Assembly: GCA_934418055.1 (NCBI GenBank)
Contig: CAKRWX010000128.1
Span: 1-6,965, forward strand
DNA length: 6,965 nucleotides
Reading direction: 5' to 3'
Source: an uncultured Lachnospiraceae bacterium
Lineage (GTDB): Bacteria; Bacillota; Clostridia; Lachnospirales; Lachnospiraceae
Shown here: positions 1-6,227 of the stretch, in pieces
Layout: the number at the start of each line of letters is the position of its first letter
How positions within the stretch are numbered: the first letter of the stretch is position 1
Position numbers and translations under genes: made by a program
The notes under the pieces: generated by a model
Databases searched by the model: none
What the model saw: only the letters and a program-made list of their open reading frames with translations
Told to the model about the DNA's origin: nothing

Positions 1-70
1 GAGCCATTTTCTCTTTGATCAGAACAAACATCAAAACGATCATCAATGCAAACCCAATAAGCGCTAACAT
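1..70 (-). CDS. Membrane transporter N-terminus, CitMHS-like (partial)
   Basis: Only the first 23 codons are inside the window; the gene continues past base 1. The reading frame opens with MLALIGFALMIVLMF and runs to a short charged stretch with Lys-Glu-Lys, so residues 2-18 form a first membrane helix with no cleavable signal peptide. The opening closely resembles what I recall of CitMHS-family transporters (Bacillus CitM type), which import citrate complexed with a divalent metal in symport with protons; related members may carry other tricarboxylates. The start follows the MmgE/PrpD stop by 12 bases and has a good AAGGGGG ribosome site overlapping that stop, so it is very likely cotranscribed with the upstream enzymes and probably supplies their substrate. 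With so few residues, other carriers (DASS/CitT or another ion transporter) remain possible. Membrane protein: fairly sure; family: moderate. Confidence 0.55.
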   Translation of the reverse strand, partial: MLALIGFALMIVLMFVLIKEKMA

Positions 71-77
71 TACATTA

Positions 78-84
78 CCCCCTT
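78..84 (-). promoter_or_regulatory. Ribosome binding site of the transporter gene, overlapping the upstream stop
   Basis: The minus strand reads AAGGGGG, 7 bases before the transporter ATG. It overlaps the TAA (85-83) of the MmgE/PrpD gene, so ribosomes ending that gene sit on the next start. This suggests translational coupling. It also selects the ATG at 70-68 over the ATG at 75-73, which is followed at once by a stop. Confidence 0.6.
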
Positions 85-1537
85 AGATTCTTGGAAGAAC
101 CCCTTTTTCTTCCAGTTTTAACATCTCGCCAACCAGTTTCTTCTCTTCTCCCGGACAGATCTCCCGGAAAAATACCTCTGCCTTCCCTACTGCCTGCTCT
201 TTTGTCAGCGGGCGGGCCACGCTTCCGGACGGATCGGTGATCTCAGCCTCGTAGACCGTTCCATCCTGCATCGTCATTTTCATGCTGCAGCCCCAGTGCT
301 TCGGATACTGGGCGGTGAAGTGCTCCACAGGCATTACCTCTACTTTATGGAGCAGCTTCTGTACCGTCTGATCTGCTACCACCTGCGGCTCAAACTCCTG
401 CATGGTCACCTTACCGTACAACAATGCCACAGCTGCGGAATATGGAGTGGAAAATTTTGCGTCCAGCGTTGTTTTTGGGTTTAAGCAGCCATCACTGACG
501 GCGCACTGTTTATAGCCCACCAGATAAGTTTCGATCTGGATTTTTTTGATCTGATCTGCCAGCTTCTCCAGGATCTTCTGCTTTTGGGCATTCCCCTTTT
601 CGCCTTCCAACAGACTTTTCCGGATTTCCAAGGCAGCGTCGATGGCACAGTGGGCACTTCTGCAGCACGGATAAGGCTTCATGTCCATATTCAGGATCTC
701 ATAGACTTCTCCAAGACCTGCGGAAATCTTCAGGATGTCACCGCCATCGGACATGGCAGTCAGCAGACCGCCGTCTCTGGCATCAAAAATATGCTCCGGC
801 CCGGTCATTCCATTCTTCGCTAAGAAAGCTGCCTCCATGCCATCAGCCGCCGCCCTTGCCGTATGTAAGACCTTGCAGTTACAGCCATCTCCTAAAAACG
901 CCCACACGCCACTGGACTGGGTCCCAGCCATTCCCAAAGCGGAAATGATCTGATCTACACTTAGATCCAGCAGTTTGGCACAGGCTGCCGCACATCCGAA
1001 TACCCCACAGGTAGCAGTGGCATGCCAGCCCCGGTTCCGGTGGCTGGAGACGCCGAATGCCATTCCCACCCGGTTCACGGTTTCATAACCACAGACTACA
1101 GCCAGCAAAAATTCCTTTCCGCTTCTGCCTAAGCTTTCCGCGCAGGCCCATGCGGCCGGGATCAGACTGGCGCTTCCATGGGTCTTGGAAGCAGTGTGGA
1201 CGTCATCCAGCTCCAGGGTGTGGGCAAGCATGGCATTTACCATGGCTGCCATAGCAGGTGGATAAGTGCCGGACTGGCCCCAGATATGGGCACAACCAGG
1301 TTTTTCTTTCTTTTCCCCGTGCTCAGGCTCTTTTCTGTTCCACAGATTCTCTCCATATAAATAGGAAAACGCCTCCTTTGCCTGTTCCACCAATGGATCA
1401 TGGACTGCTCCTGCCGCCACGCTGACCAGATCCAGCACCCGCAGCGGCACCGTTTTCTGTACTTCTTCCGGAAGTGCCTCCCAGGTAAGGTCATGAATGA
1501 ATTCTGCGAGCTTGCGAAGTTCCGATTTCTCTTCCAT
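83..1537 (-). CDS. MmgE/PrpD-family dehydratase/decarboxylase
   Basis: A 484-residue cytosolic protein of the MmgE/PrpD family, which includes 2-methylcitrate dehydratase (PrpD, MmgE), iminodisuccinate epimerase and cis-aconitate decarboxylase (ACOD1/CAD). Family signatures are clear: the helical-domain NAMLAHTLELDD motif with a following His (residues 101-120), GWHATATCG (170-178), a conserved Lys followed by LHTARAA (222-230), and KPYPCCRSAH (287-296). Residues that appear to match the ACOD1 active site are present: Asp111/Asp112, His120, His172, Lys222 and Lys287. Length is normal for the family. I chose the ATG at 1537-1535 because GAGAGGGGG lies about 12 bases upstream; an in-frame TTG at 1579 would fall in an intercistronic hairpin. 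It is the third gene of the operon, after an aconitase-like hydratase. Likely it dehydrates or hydrates a citrate-like acid; decarboxylation is an alternative. The exact substrate is unknown. Confidence 0.9.
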   Translation of the reverse strand: MEEKSELRKLAEFIHDLTWEALPEEVQKTVPLRVLDLVSVAAGAVHDPLVEQAKEAFSYLYGENLWNRKEPEHGEKKEKPGCAHIWGQSGTYPPAMAAMVNAMLAHTLELDDVHTASKTHGSASLIPAAWACAESLGRSGKEFLLAVVCGYETVNRVGMAFGVSSHRNRGWHATATCGVFGCAAACAKLLDLSVDQIISALGMAGTQSSGVWAFLGDGCNCKVLHTARAAADGMEAAFLAKNGMTGPEHIFDARDGGLLTAMSDGGDILKISAGLGEVYEILNMDMKPYPCCRSAHCAIDAALEIRKSLLEGEKGNAQKQKILEKLADQIKKIQIETYLVGYKQCAVSDGCLNPKTTLDAKFSTPYSAAVALLYGKVTMQEFEPQVVADQTVQKLLHKVEVMPVEHFTAQYPKHWGCSMKMTMQDGTVYEAEITDPSGSVARPLTKEQAVGKAEVFFREICPGEEKKLVGEMLKLEEKGVLPRI

Positions 1538-1576
1538 TTTCTGATTTTGCCCCCTCTCAGACGGTTTGACAGGTTC

Positions 1577-1616
1577 CAAGGTTGAAAGCTTCTCTAGTAT
1601 CGGATTTTCAACCTTG
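1577..1616 (-). other. Intercistronic hairpin between the aconitase-like and MmgE/PrpD genes
   Basis: A perfect 11-bp inverted repeat, CAAGGTTGAAA (1577-1587) and TTTCAACCTTG (1606-1616), encloses an 18-base loop in the 99-base gap between the two genes. No U-run follows it on the minus strand, where a GGAACC stretch comes next, so it is not a typical intrinsic terminator. It could stabilise or delimit mRNA segments, tune expression between cistrons, or be a protein site. The structure is seen directly; the function is inference. Confidence 0.55.
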
Positions 1617-1636
1617 TCCCTTGTCTCATCGCAGAT

Positions 1637-3901
1637 TTATTCTCGATAGGAATTGATCAGACTTCCTGCCAACAGCACCTTCTTTTCTGCCTCAGTTACC
1701 CCATTTAACTCCAGCTCCATGGTTCTGGTGCTTCCGTCTTTGCCAATGATCACGGCCTCTACTTTTGTTGCACCCTCTTCCACGGCCTTACGGATCTGTG
1801 GAAGGTAAAGATACTCGCCAACCTCTAACTGGATGTTATCATCTGGATAAGTGAATGGAAGCATACCCCAGTTGACGCAATTGCTTCTATAGCGCTTGGT
1901 CGCATACTCGATACAGATATTCGCCAGTCCGCCTAATACCTTCTGACAGCTTGCTGCATACTCTCTGGCAGAGCCGTCACCTGGACGTTTTGCGTAGAGA
2001 ATCGAGCCGATTCCTGTAGTCTTCATTAACTCTTCCACCGGTGTATCAACACCTGCCGCTTTCAGCACCTCATAAACCTCTGCTGCTTTCTGGGCGTCTC
2101 CTGCGATTCTGGCTTTCTCGTATACCTGAACAGCTTTCGCTCTTCCCACATACTCCGGATCTTTTCGGATCAGGGTGTATTCAGAAATCTTATATGGATT
2201 AGAACGGTAGGAAGCGGTCTCACCGGATGGGATCAGCTCATCGGTCGTGGTCACCTCATCACGGATCACGCTGGCTACCTGCAATAACAGATTGTCAGTT
2301 AAGGCACACATCTTTGGCCAGTCCTTAATGGATGGGCCGTAAACCAGCTCTGTCTCCGGCTCGGCTTTACCAAATCCGTTGTATACAATATTATCGTAAA
2401 TATGCTCATTAAACTCATAAGCCGGGGTGGTAAATTCCACCGGGCAGTCCTCTGCGGAGGTCAGATATCCACCGTTAAATGCTGTTGCCGCGATAGACTT
2501 GGAATCCATCAGCGCCACAGAAGCGATCTGACCGTTAGCCGGGCTGGAGCCCTCACGGTTCGGGAAGTTTCTGGTGCTGTGGCGGATACAGAAATCATTG
2601 TTGCCAGGAGCATCAGAAGCGCCGAAGCATGGACCACAGAATGCCGTTTTCACACGGACGCCATAGTTCATCAGATCATTTAACACGCCCAGTTTATTTA
2701 ACTCATACATGATTGGCTGGGACGCCGGGTAAATGTTCAACGGGAACGTTCCCAGGCCACGGTCTAATTTCTTCGCGATCTGATCCACAGCATAAATATT
2801 TTCAAAGGAACCAGCCGCACAGCCTGCAATCGCCGCCTGGTCTACCTTGATCCGGCCATTGTGGATCTTAGAACGTAAATCTAAGTGGATGTCCTTGTTG
2901 TTCTCAAAGACTCTCTCCGCCTCTTTTTCCACCATGCCTAAATATTTCTCCGGGTCTGCGATCACGTCAGCCAGCGGATAAGCGTTGCTTGGATGGAACG
3001 GAAGGGCGATCATCGGGACAATCGTGTCTAAATTGATCTCCACCACACCGTCATAGCAGGCTGCGTCGCCCTGCTGCAGCTTCTTGAAATCCTGCGGACG
3101 TTTGTGGATCTCAAAATACTCTTTTACCTTGTCATCGGTTGCCCAGACAGAGGATAAGCAGGCGGATTCTGTAGTCATGGTGTCGATGCCATTTCTGAAA
3201 TCCATGGACAGGCTCTCCACGCCAGGTCCGATAAACTCCAGCACCTTATTTTTCACAAAATTATTCTTAAATACCTTACCAATGATGCTGAGTGCCACAT
3301 CCATCGGACCAACCCACGGCTTTGGCGCGCCAGTCATAAAGACTGCGATCACTTCCGGGTAATCGATCTCATAATATTTTCCCAGCATAGCCTTGGCAAG
3401 CTCTGGGCCGCCCTCTCCGATCGACACAGAGCCCTGGGTGCCGTAACGGGTATGGGAATCAGAAACGATGGACATGCCGCCCGATTTGACGATCATTTCC
3501 CGCATATACTGGTGGATCACTGCCTCATGAGGCGGAACGAAAATTCCACCGGATTTCTTACAGGCAGATTCCGCATATTTGTGTACATCGGTGTTGATGG
3601 TACCGCCGACTGCACACAGACAGTTATGACAGTTGGTGAACACGCAAGGCATCGGGAATTCCTTTAAACCACTGGCATATGCGGTCTGTAAAATGCCCAC
3701 ATAGGTGTTATCGTAGACACCCATGGAGTCAAACTGGATCTGCAGATGCTCCATATTACCGGAATGGTTGTGGGCTTCCATAATTTGATAGGTCAGAGTC
3801 TGCTTTCTGCCGTCCTCCTCTGATAACTTTTGAGCTTCCTCTTTGGAAGCAATTCTTTCATTATTTAATATGTACTGTTTTCCTTCATGTAAGGTAACCA
3901 T
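1637..3901 (-). CDS. Aconitase-family hydratase (YbhJ-like)
   Basis: A 754-residue single-chain member of the aconitase superfamily, which interconverts hydroxy-tricarboxylates and their dehydrated forms through a [4Fe-4S] cluster in the cytosol. The three cluster cysteines are visible: Cys361 in IAGCAAGS, and Cys422 and Cys425 in FCGPCFGASD. Other aconitase landmarks are DSHT (148-151), RNFPNR (444-449) and, in the C-terminal swivel domain, GSAREYAA (643-650) with the Ser and Arg expected of the catalytic loop, then GMLPF (679-683). Departures from classic aconitase are the loss of Thr-Asn after the first cluster Cys, and Ala for the second Ser of the GSSREHAA motif. The size matches aconitase A or E. 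coli YbhJ better than AcnD (about 860). The start has AGGAGG 7 bases upstream. It lies 61 bases after the PrpF-family gene and 99 before the MmgE/PrpD gene. Aconitase fold: sure; substrate (cis-aconitate, methylaconitate or another acid): not determined. Confidence 0.9.
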   Translation of the reverse strand: MVTLHEGKQYILNNERIASKEEAQKLSEEDGRKQTLTYQIMEAHNHSGNMEHLQIQFDSMGVYDNTYVGILQTAYASGLKEFPMPCVFTNCHNCLCAVGGTINTDVHKYAESACKKSGGIFVPPHEAVIHQYMREMIVKSGGMSIVSDSHTRYGTQGSVSIGEGGPELAKAMLGKYYEIDYPEVIAVFMTGAPKPWVGPMDVALSIIGKVFKNNFVKNKVLEFIGPGVESLSMDFRNGIDTMTTESACLSSVWATDDKVKEYFEIHKRPQDFKKLQQGDAACYDGVVEINLDTIVPMIALPFHPSNAYPLADVIADPEKYLGMVEKEAERVFENNKDIHLDLRSKIHNGRIKVDQAAIAGCAAGSFENIYAVDQIAKKLDRGLGTFPLNIYPASQPIMYELNKLGVLNDLMNYGVRVKTAFCGPCFGASDAPGNNDFCIRHSTRNFPNREGSSPANGQIASVALMDSKSIAATAFNGGYLTSAEDCPVEFTTPAYEFNEHIYDNIVYNGFGKAEPETELVYGPSIKDWPKMCALTDNLLLQVASVIRDEVTTTDELIPSGETASYRSNPYKISEYTLIRKDPEYVGRAKAVQVYEKARIAGDAQKAAEVYEVLKAAGVDTPVEELMKTTGIGSILYAKRPGDGSAREYAASCQKVLGGLANICIEYATKRYRSNCVNWGMLPFTYPDDNIQLEVGEYLYLPQIRKAVEEGATKVEAVIIGKDGSTRTMELELNGVTEAEKKVLLAGSLINSYRE

Positions 3902-3908
3902 AAATTTT

Positions 3909-3914
3909 CCTCCT
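3909..3914 (-). promoter_or_regulatory. Strong ribosome binding site of the aconitase-like gene
   Basis: The minus strand reads AGGAGG, a full match to the anti-Shine-Dalgarno core, 7 bases before the ATG at 3901-3899. It fixes the start codon and predicts efficient translation. The rest of the 61-base gap to the PrpF-family gene shows no promoter or terminator I can support. Confidence 0.75.
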
Positions 3915-3962
3915 GTTTTCTCAATACTTTCACAGCATCCATTTGCTTTCTATCATCACCTT

Positions 3963-5087
3963 CTAGTCTCTCACATACACATATCCGTCCATGATCCTTC
4001 TGGCAGTTCTGGTAACGCCGCCTTTGATCACTTTCTCACCGTCCATCTTCACATCCACTTCGGTCACACCGCTGGAGTGGCCGATCTTGATGATATCCTG
4101 ATCCGGCGCCGGTTTTGCGATCTCATTGACAATGGTTCCAGGAATTCTTGCAGCCGCTCCGGTTCCTACTGCGACCGTCATCGGATACGCCTTATGTAAA
4201 GAACCAACAGAAATCGCCCGGCAGCAGATATCCATGGATTCTGCCTTGACCTGATTTTTATCCATATCAATGTAATCCTGCGGCTCGGAAATGATGGAAA
4301 CCTTCGGTGCGGAGGTGGATTTGGTTCTCGCGTCCTCCCATTTCTCCACGAAACCGCATTTTAATGCTGCAATACAGCGGATCCGCTCGATGTGCTCCAT
4401 CACAGCTTTGTTCTGGTTTAACTCCACCAGCTCCGTTCCCTGGATTCCCAGATCCTTCGCCCGGATAAATACCATAGGATTGGAACAGTCTAACACGGTC
4501 ACTTCGATCTTTCCGTAATCCGGCACATCAAACACGTCTCTCTTATTGCCGGTCGGGAATAATTTACCAGTCTTGGAACCTGCTGGATCCTCAAAATACA
4601 TATCGATCCTGGAACCGGTACCCGGAACACCCTTGATCACCTCATCCCCGTGAACCATGGCGTGACCATCCTGTACCCGCACATGCTCCTCGATGATCTT
4701 GTTGGTATTGGTATTTAATACCCGGACAACCGTGATCGGCTCCACTGCCTTCACCAGCCCCTCATCAATGGCAAATGGACCGACTGCGGAGGAAATGTTT
4801 CCACAGTTTGCACTTCCGTCCACTCTCGGGATCACGATATCCACCTGCTTGAAGGTGTAATTCACATCCACGTCCTCCCGGTCCGATGGGGAAATGATGG
4901 CGATCTTACTGGTAGAAGAAACCGTTCCGCCCATACCGTCGATCTGTTTCACATCCGGCGTTCCCATCACCTTCATAAAAATCTCATCCCACAGGCTCTT
5001 GTCCTTCGGAAGATCCTTCTCATGGAAAAATACCGCTTTGCTGGTGCCGCCTCTCATGTACACACATGGATATTTAGTCATATACAT
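3963..5087 (-). CDS. PrpF-family tricarboxylate isomerase/tautomerase
   Basis: A 374-residue protein of the PrpF family (diaminopimelate-epimerase-like fold). Members include 2-methylaconitate cis-trans isomerase PrpF, 4-oxalomesaconate tautomerase GalD, 3-methylitaconate delta-isomerase and aconitate isomerases; they shift a proton or double bond in unsaturated polycarboxylates without a cofactor. Family motifs: MRGGTSKAVFF (11-21), GMGGTVSSTSK (51-61, with Lys61 at the PrpF catalytic-lysine position), DGSANCGNISSAVGPFA (90-106, with Cys95 at the proton-transfer cysteine position) and IGHSSGVTEVDV (335-346). It is complete and of usual length. The start at 5087 is supported by AAAGGAG 9 bases upstream; an in-frame ATG 13 codons earlier lacks a good site. 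First gene of the operon, divergent from a LysR regulator. Converting trans-aconitate to cis-aconitate for the downstream hydratase is a reasonable guess, but methylated or oxo analogues are equally compatible. Confidence 0.92.
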   Translation of the reverse strand: MYMTKYPCVYMRGGTSKAVFFHEKDLPKDKSLWDEIFMKVMGTPDVKQIDGMGGTVSSTSKIAIISPSDREDVDVNYTFKQVDIVIPRVDGSANCGNISSAVGPFAIDEGLVKAVEPITVVRVLNTNTNKIIEEHVRVQDGHAMVHGDEVIKGVPGTGSRIDMYFEDPAGSKTGKLFPTGNKRDVFDVPDYGKIEVTVLDCSNPMVFIRAKDLGIQGTELVELNQNKAVMEHIERIRCIAALKCGFVEKWEDARTKSTSAPKVSIISEPQDYIDMDKNQVKAESMDICCRAISVGSLHKAYPMTVAVGTGAAARIPGTIVNEIAKPAPDQDIIKIGHSSGVTEVDVKMDGEKVIKGGVTRTARRIMDGYVYVRD

Positions 5088-5096
5088 AACTCTGAA

Positions 5097-5103
5097 CTCC
5101 TTT
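5097..5103 (-). promoter_or_regulatory. Ribosome binding site deciding the PrpF-family start
   Basis: The minus strand reads AAAGGAG, 9 bases before the ATG at 5087-5085. It favours this start over the upstream in-frame ATG at 5126, which has only an A-rich stretch before it, and over the ATG two codons downstream, where spacing would be 15 bases. Confidence 0.7.
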
Positions 5104-5119
5104 CGTTTCCAGTCACTCC

Positions 5120-5153
5120 TGATCATTTTTTCTTGATCACTTTTTCTTGATAA
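5120..5153. repeat. 14-bp tandem repeat in the operon leader
   Basis: On the plus strand TGATCATTTTTTCT (5120-5133) is followed directly by TGATCACTTTTTCT (5134-5147), one base different, and then by a third start, TGATAA (5148-5153). The TGATCA core is itself a palindrome. The repeat lies between the proposed operon promoter and the PrpF-family start, so it would be in the untranslated leader. It could be a repeated protein site or slippage-prone simple sequence; the role is unknown. Confidence 0.6.
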
Positions 5154-5157
5154 CCTA

Positions 5158-5186
5158 ACAATATCACTTGCGATTCATAAAGTAAA
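5158..5186 (-). promoter_or_regulatory. Candidate operon promoter (PrpF-family gene onward)
   Basis: On the minus strand, -35 TTTACT (5186-5181) and -10 TATTGT (5163-5158) are separated by 17 bases. Each box matches four of six consensus positions, a weak promoter of the kind usually dependent on an activator. It would start transcription near 5151 and give a leader of about 65 bases. The upstream palindrome overlaps its -35 box, which fits LysR activation. Predicted by eye only. Confidence 0.4.
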
Positions 5187-5196
5187 ATGGTACAAT
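5168..5196 (+). promoter_or_regulatory. Candidate lysR-type gene promoter
   Basis: The plus strand carries -35 TTGCGA (5168-5173) and -10 TACAAT (5191-5196) with an optimal 17-base spacer; the -10 matches five of six positions. Transcription would begin near 5203, giving a leader of about 105 bases. The boxes overlap the opposed operon promoter and sit inside the large palindrome, so regulator binding should repress this promoter, the usual LysR autoregulation. Predicted by eye. Confidence 0.5.
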
Positions 5197-5208
5197 TTTA
5201 TTATGATC
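5172..5208. promoter_or_regulatory. Imperfect palindrome, probable LysR-type operator
   Basis: Arms CATAA-AG-TAAAAT (5176-5188) and ATTTTA-TTATG (5195-5205) flank a GGTACA core. The left arm carries a 2-base insertion, and GAT/ATC extends the symmetry outward to 5172 and 5208. It covers the -10 box of the regulator gene and the -35 box of the operon, the place expected for a LysR-family tetramer site. The symmetry is visible; the binding protein is inferred from position. Confidence 0.5.
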
Positions 5209-5211
5209 CAT

Positions 5212-5250
5212 AACCAAATGGAATGGTTTTATTGGTAAACCAGGCATTCC
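5212..5250. promoter_or_regulatory. Overlapping inverted repeats in the regulator leader
   Basis: Two symmetric elements overlap. AACCA-N7-TGGTT (5212-5228) has the arm spacing of a LysR-type recognition box. GGAAT-GGTTT (5220-5229) can pair with AAACC (5237-5241) and ATTCC (5246-5250) across a 7-base loop with a 4-base bulge, giving an RNA hairpin in the leader of the regulator mRNA. The first would lie about 60-75 bases upstream of the proposed operon start, where LysR proteins commonly make their anchoring contact. Both readings are inference. Confidence 0.35.
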
Positions 5251-5308
5251 TTACATACACGCAGGAAGCCCACAAACCTGATGAAATAGTCGCGAGGAAT
5301 TTATAAAA

Positions 5309-6157
5309 ATGGATGAAAAAGATTACGAACTGCTATTAGACTTAAACGAGACCAAAAACATCACCAAAACCGCCAGCCGTCTCTACATGACCCAGCCAGC
5401 CATCACCAAGCGCATCCAGAAAATGGAAGAAGAATTAAACTGTCAGTTATTTCTGCGCTCAAAAAAGGGAGTGATCCTGACTCCTTCTGGAGAAAGTATC
5501 ATTCCCTATGCCACCGATATTTTATTAAAGAGCAGGCTTCTGAAGGAACAGGTCCTGGCCAGCCAGAATAAAGTCTGCGGAACCCTGCGGCTTGGTTCCT
5601 CCTTAAACTTCTCCCATTACCGGCTCCCTGCGATCCTAAAGCGCTACACCTCCAACTACCCTGATGTGGATGTGCAGATCACCACCGGTCAGAGCAAGCA
5701 GCTCTTCCAGATGTTAAACCGGGATGAGATCTCCATCGCCATCCTGCGGGGGCATTATCCCTGGGAGGAGGCCAGCCTTCTGATCTCCACAGAGCCCATG
5801 TGCTTTGTATGCAGTATGGAAAACAAAGACCGGCCACTGACCGATTACTCCTACATCGGAAGACACACCGATTCCAACTTAACCAGCCGGATCCAGGCCT
5901 GGATGTCCGAACACCACTTAAACCAGATCCGCCCCAGCCTCTGGATCGACAACATTGATACCTGCAAGGAAATGGTCCGCTACGGTCTTGGCTGGTGCAT
6001 CCTGCCGCGGATCTGTCTGGAGGACTTTGACGGATATATCGAGGATCTGTATATGGATGATGGAACCCCATTTGTCCGCAGCACTCATGTCCTTTACCGG
6101 GAAGATTATGGGAAGCTGCCACAGGTGCGGTTATTTCTGGAAGCCTTAACGGTATAA
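5309..6157 (+). CDS. LysR-type transcriptional regulator
   Basis: A 282-residue LysR-family DNA-binding regulator, slightly short of the usual 290-310. The N-terminal winged helix-turn-helix spans about residues 5-62, with the helices in TKTASRLYMTQPAITKRI (18-35) and the wing ending in GVILTPSG (54-61). A linker helix (about 62-88) leads to a two-lobed ligand-binding domain starting at GTLRLGSS (91-98); the C-terminal lobe has the GLGWCILPR segment (226-234) typical of the family. The ATG at 5309 has GAGG about 11 bases upstream. The gene is divergent from the tricarboxylate operon across 221 bp with overlapping promoters and a palindrome, so it most likely activates the operon in response to a substrate or intermediate and represses itself. 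The position is equivalent to ybhD beside ybhHIJ in E. coli. Family: sure; target and effector: inferred. Confidence 0.92.
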   Translation: MDEKDYELLLDLNETKNITKTASRLYMTQPAITKRIQKMEEELNCQLFLRSKKGVILTPSGESIIPYATDILLKSRLLKEQVLASQNKVCGTLRLGSSLNFSHYRLPAILKRYTSNYPDVDVQITTGQSKQLFQMLNRDEISIAILRGHYPWEEASLLISTEPMCFVCSMENKDRPLTDYSYIGRHTDSNLTSRIQAWMSEHHLNQIRPSLWIDNIDTCKEMVRYGLGWCILPRICLEDFDGYIEDLYMDDGTPFVRSTHVLYREDYGKLPQVRLFLEALTV

Positions 6158-6199
6158 AACAAGAACGCCCCGGTCAACCAGCCTGGGCGTTCTCGTTTT
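6156..6199. terminator. Bidirectional terminator between convergent genes
   Basis: AGAACGCCC (6162-6170) pairs with GGGCGTTCT (6185-6193) around a 14-base loop, and the outer AAAAC (6156-6160) pairs with GTTTT (6195-6199). The single intervening pair is A-C on the plus-strand transcript but a G-U wobble on the minus-strand transcript, so the stem is unbroken (15 pairs) for the dehydrogenase mRNA. Short U-runs follow on both strands. It begins within the LysR stop codon and lies 28 bases past the dehydrogenase stop. Confidence 0.8.
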
Positions 6200-6227
6200 G
6201 AAGAAGTTTTTAAGAAGTAACAACCAT

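Noticed and set aside
1538..1579. N-terminal extension of the MmgE/PrpD protein from a TTG codon at 1579-1577
   Set aside because: The TTG overlaps the arm of the intercistronic hairpin and lacks a well-placed ribosome site, and the 14 extra residues are low-complexity polar. The ATG at 1537 has GAGAGGGGG upstream.
3843..4199. 118-codon plus-strand open frame across the PrpF/aconitase gene junction
   Set aside because: It is antisense to two well-supported genes, has a composition typical of a shadow frame, and shows no recognisable motif.
83..5087. A complete methylcitrate (propionate) cycle operon
   Set aside because: Methylcitrate synthase and methylisocitrate lyase genes are absent from the window, and both AcnD/PrpF-like and PrpD-like functions are present, which is not the standard set.
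5088..5126. Upstream ATG for the PrpF-family protein at 5126
   Set aside because: No good ribosome site precedes it. The extra 13 residues are encoded by the leader, which includes the AAAGGAG site of the start at 5087.
5679..6122. 147-codon open frame antisense to the LysR gene
   Set aside because: Its product is rich in Arg, Gly, Ser and Cys, it resembles no known protein and has no convincing ribosome site; the LysR frame explains the stretch fully.
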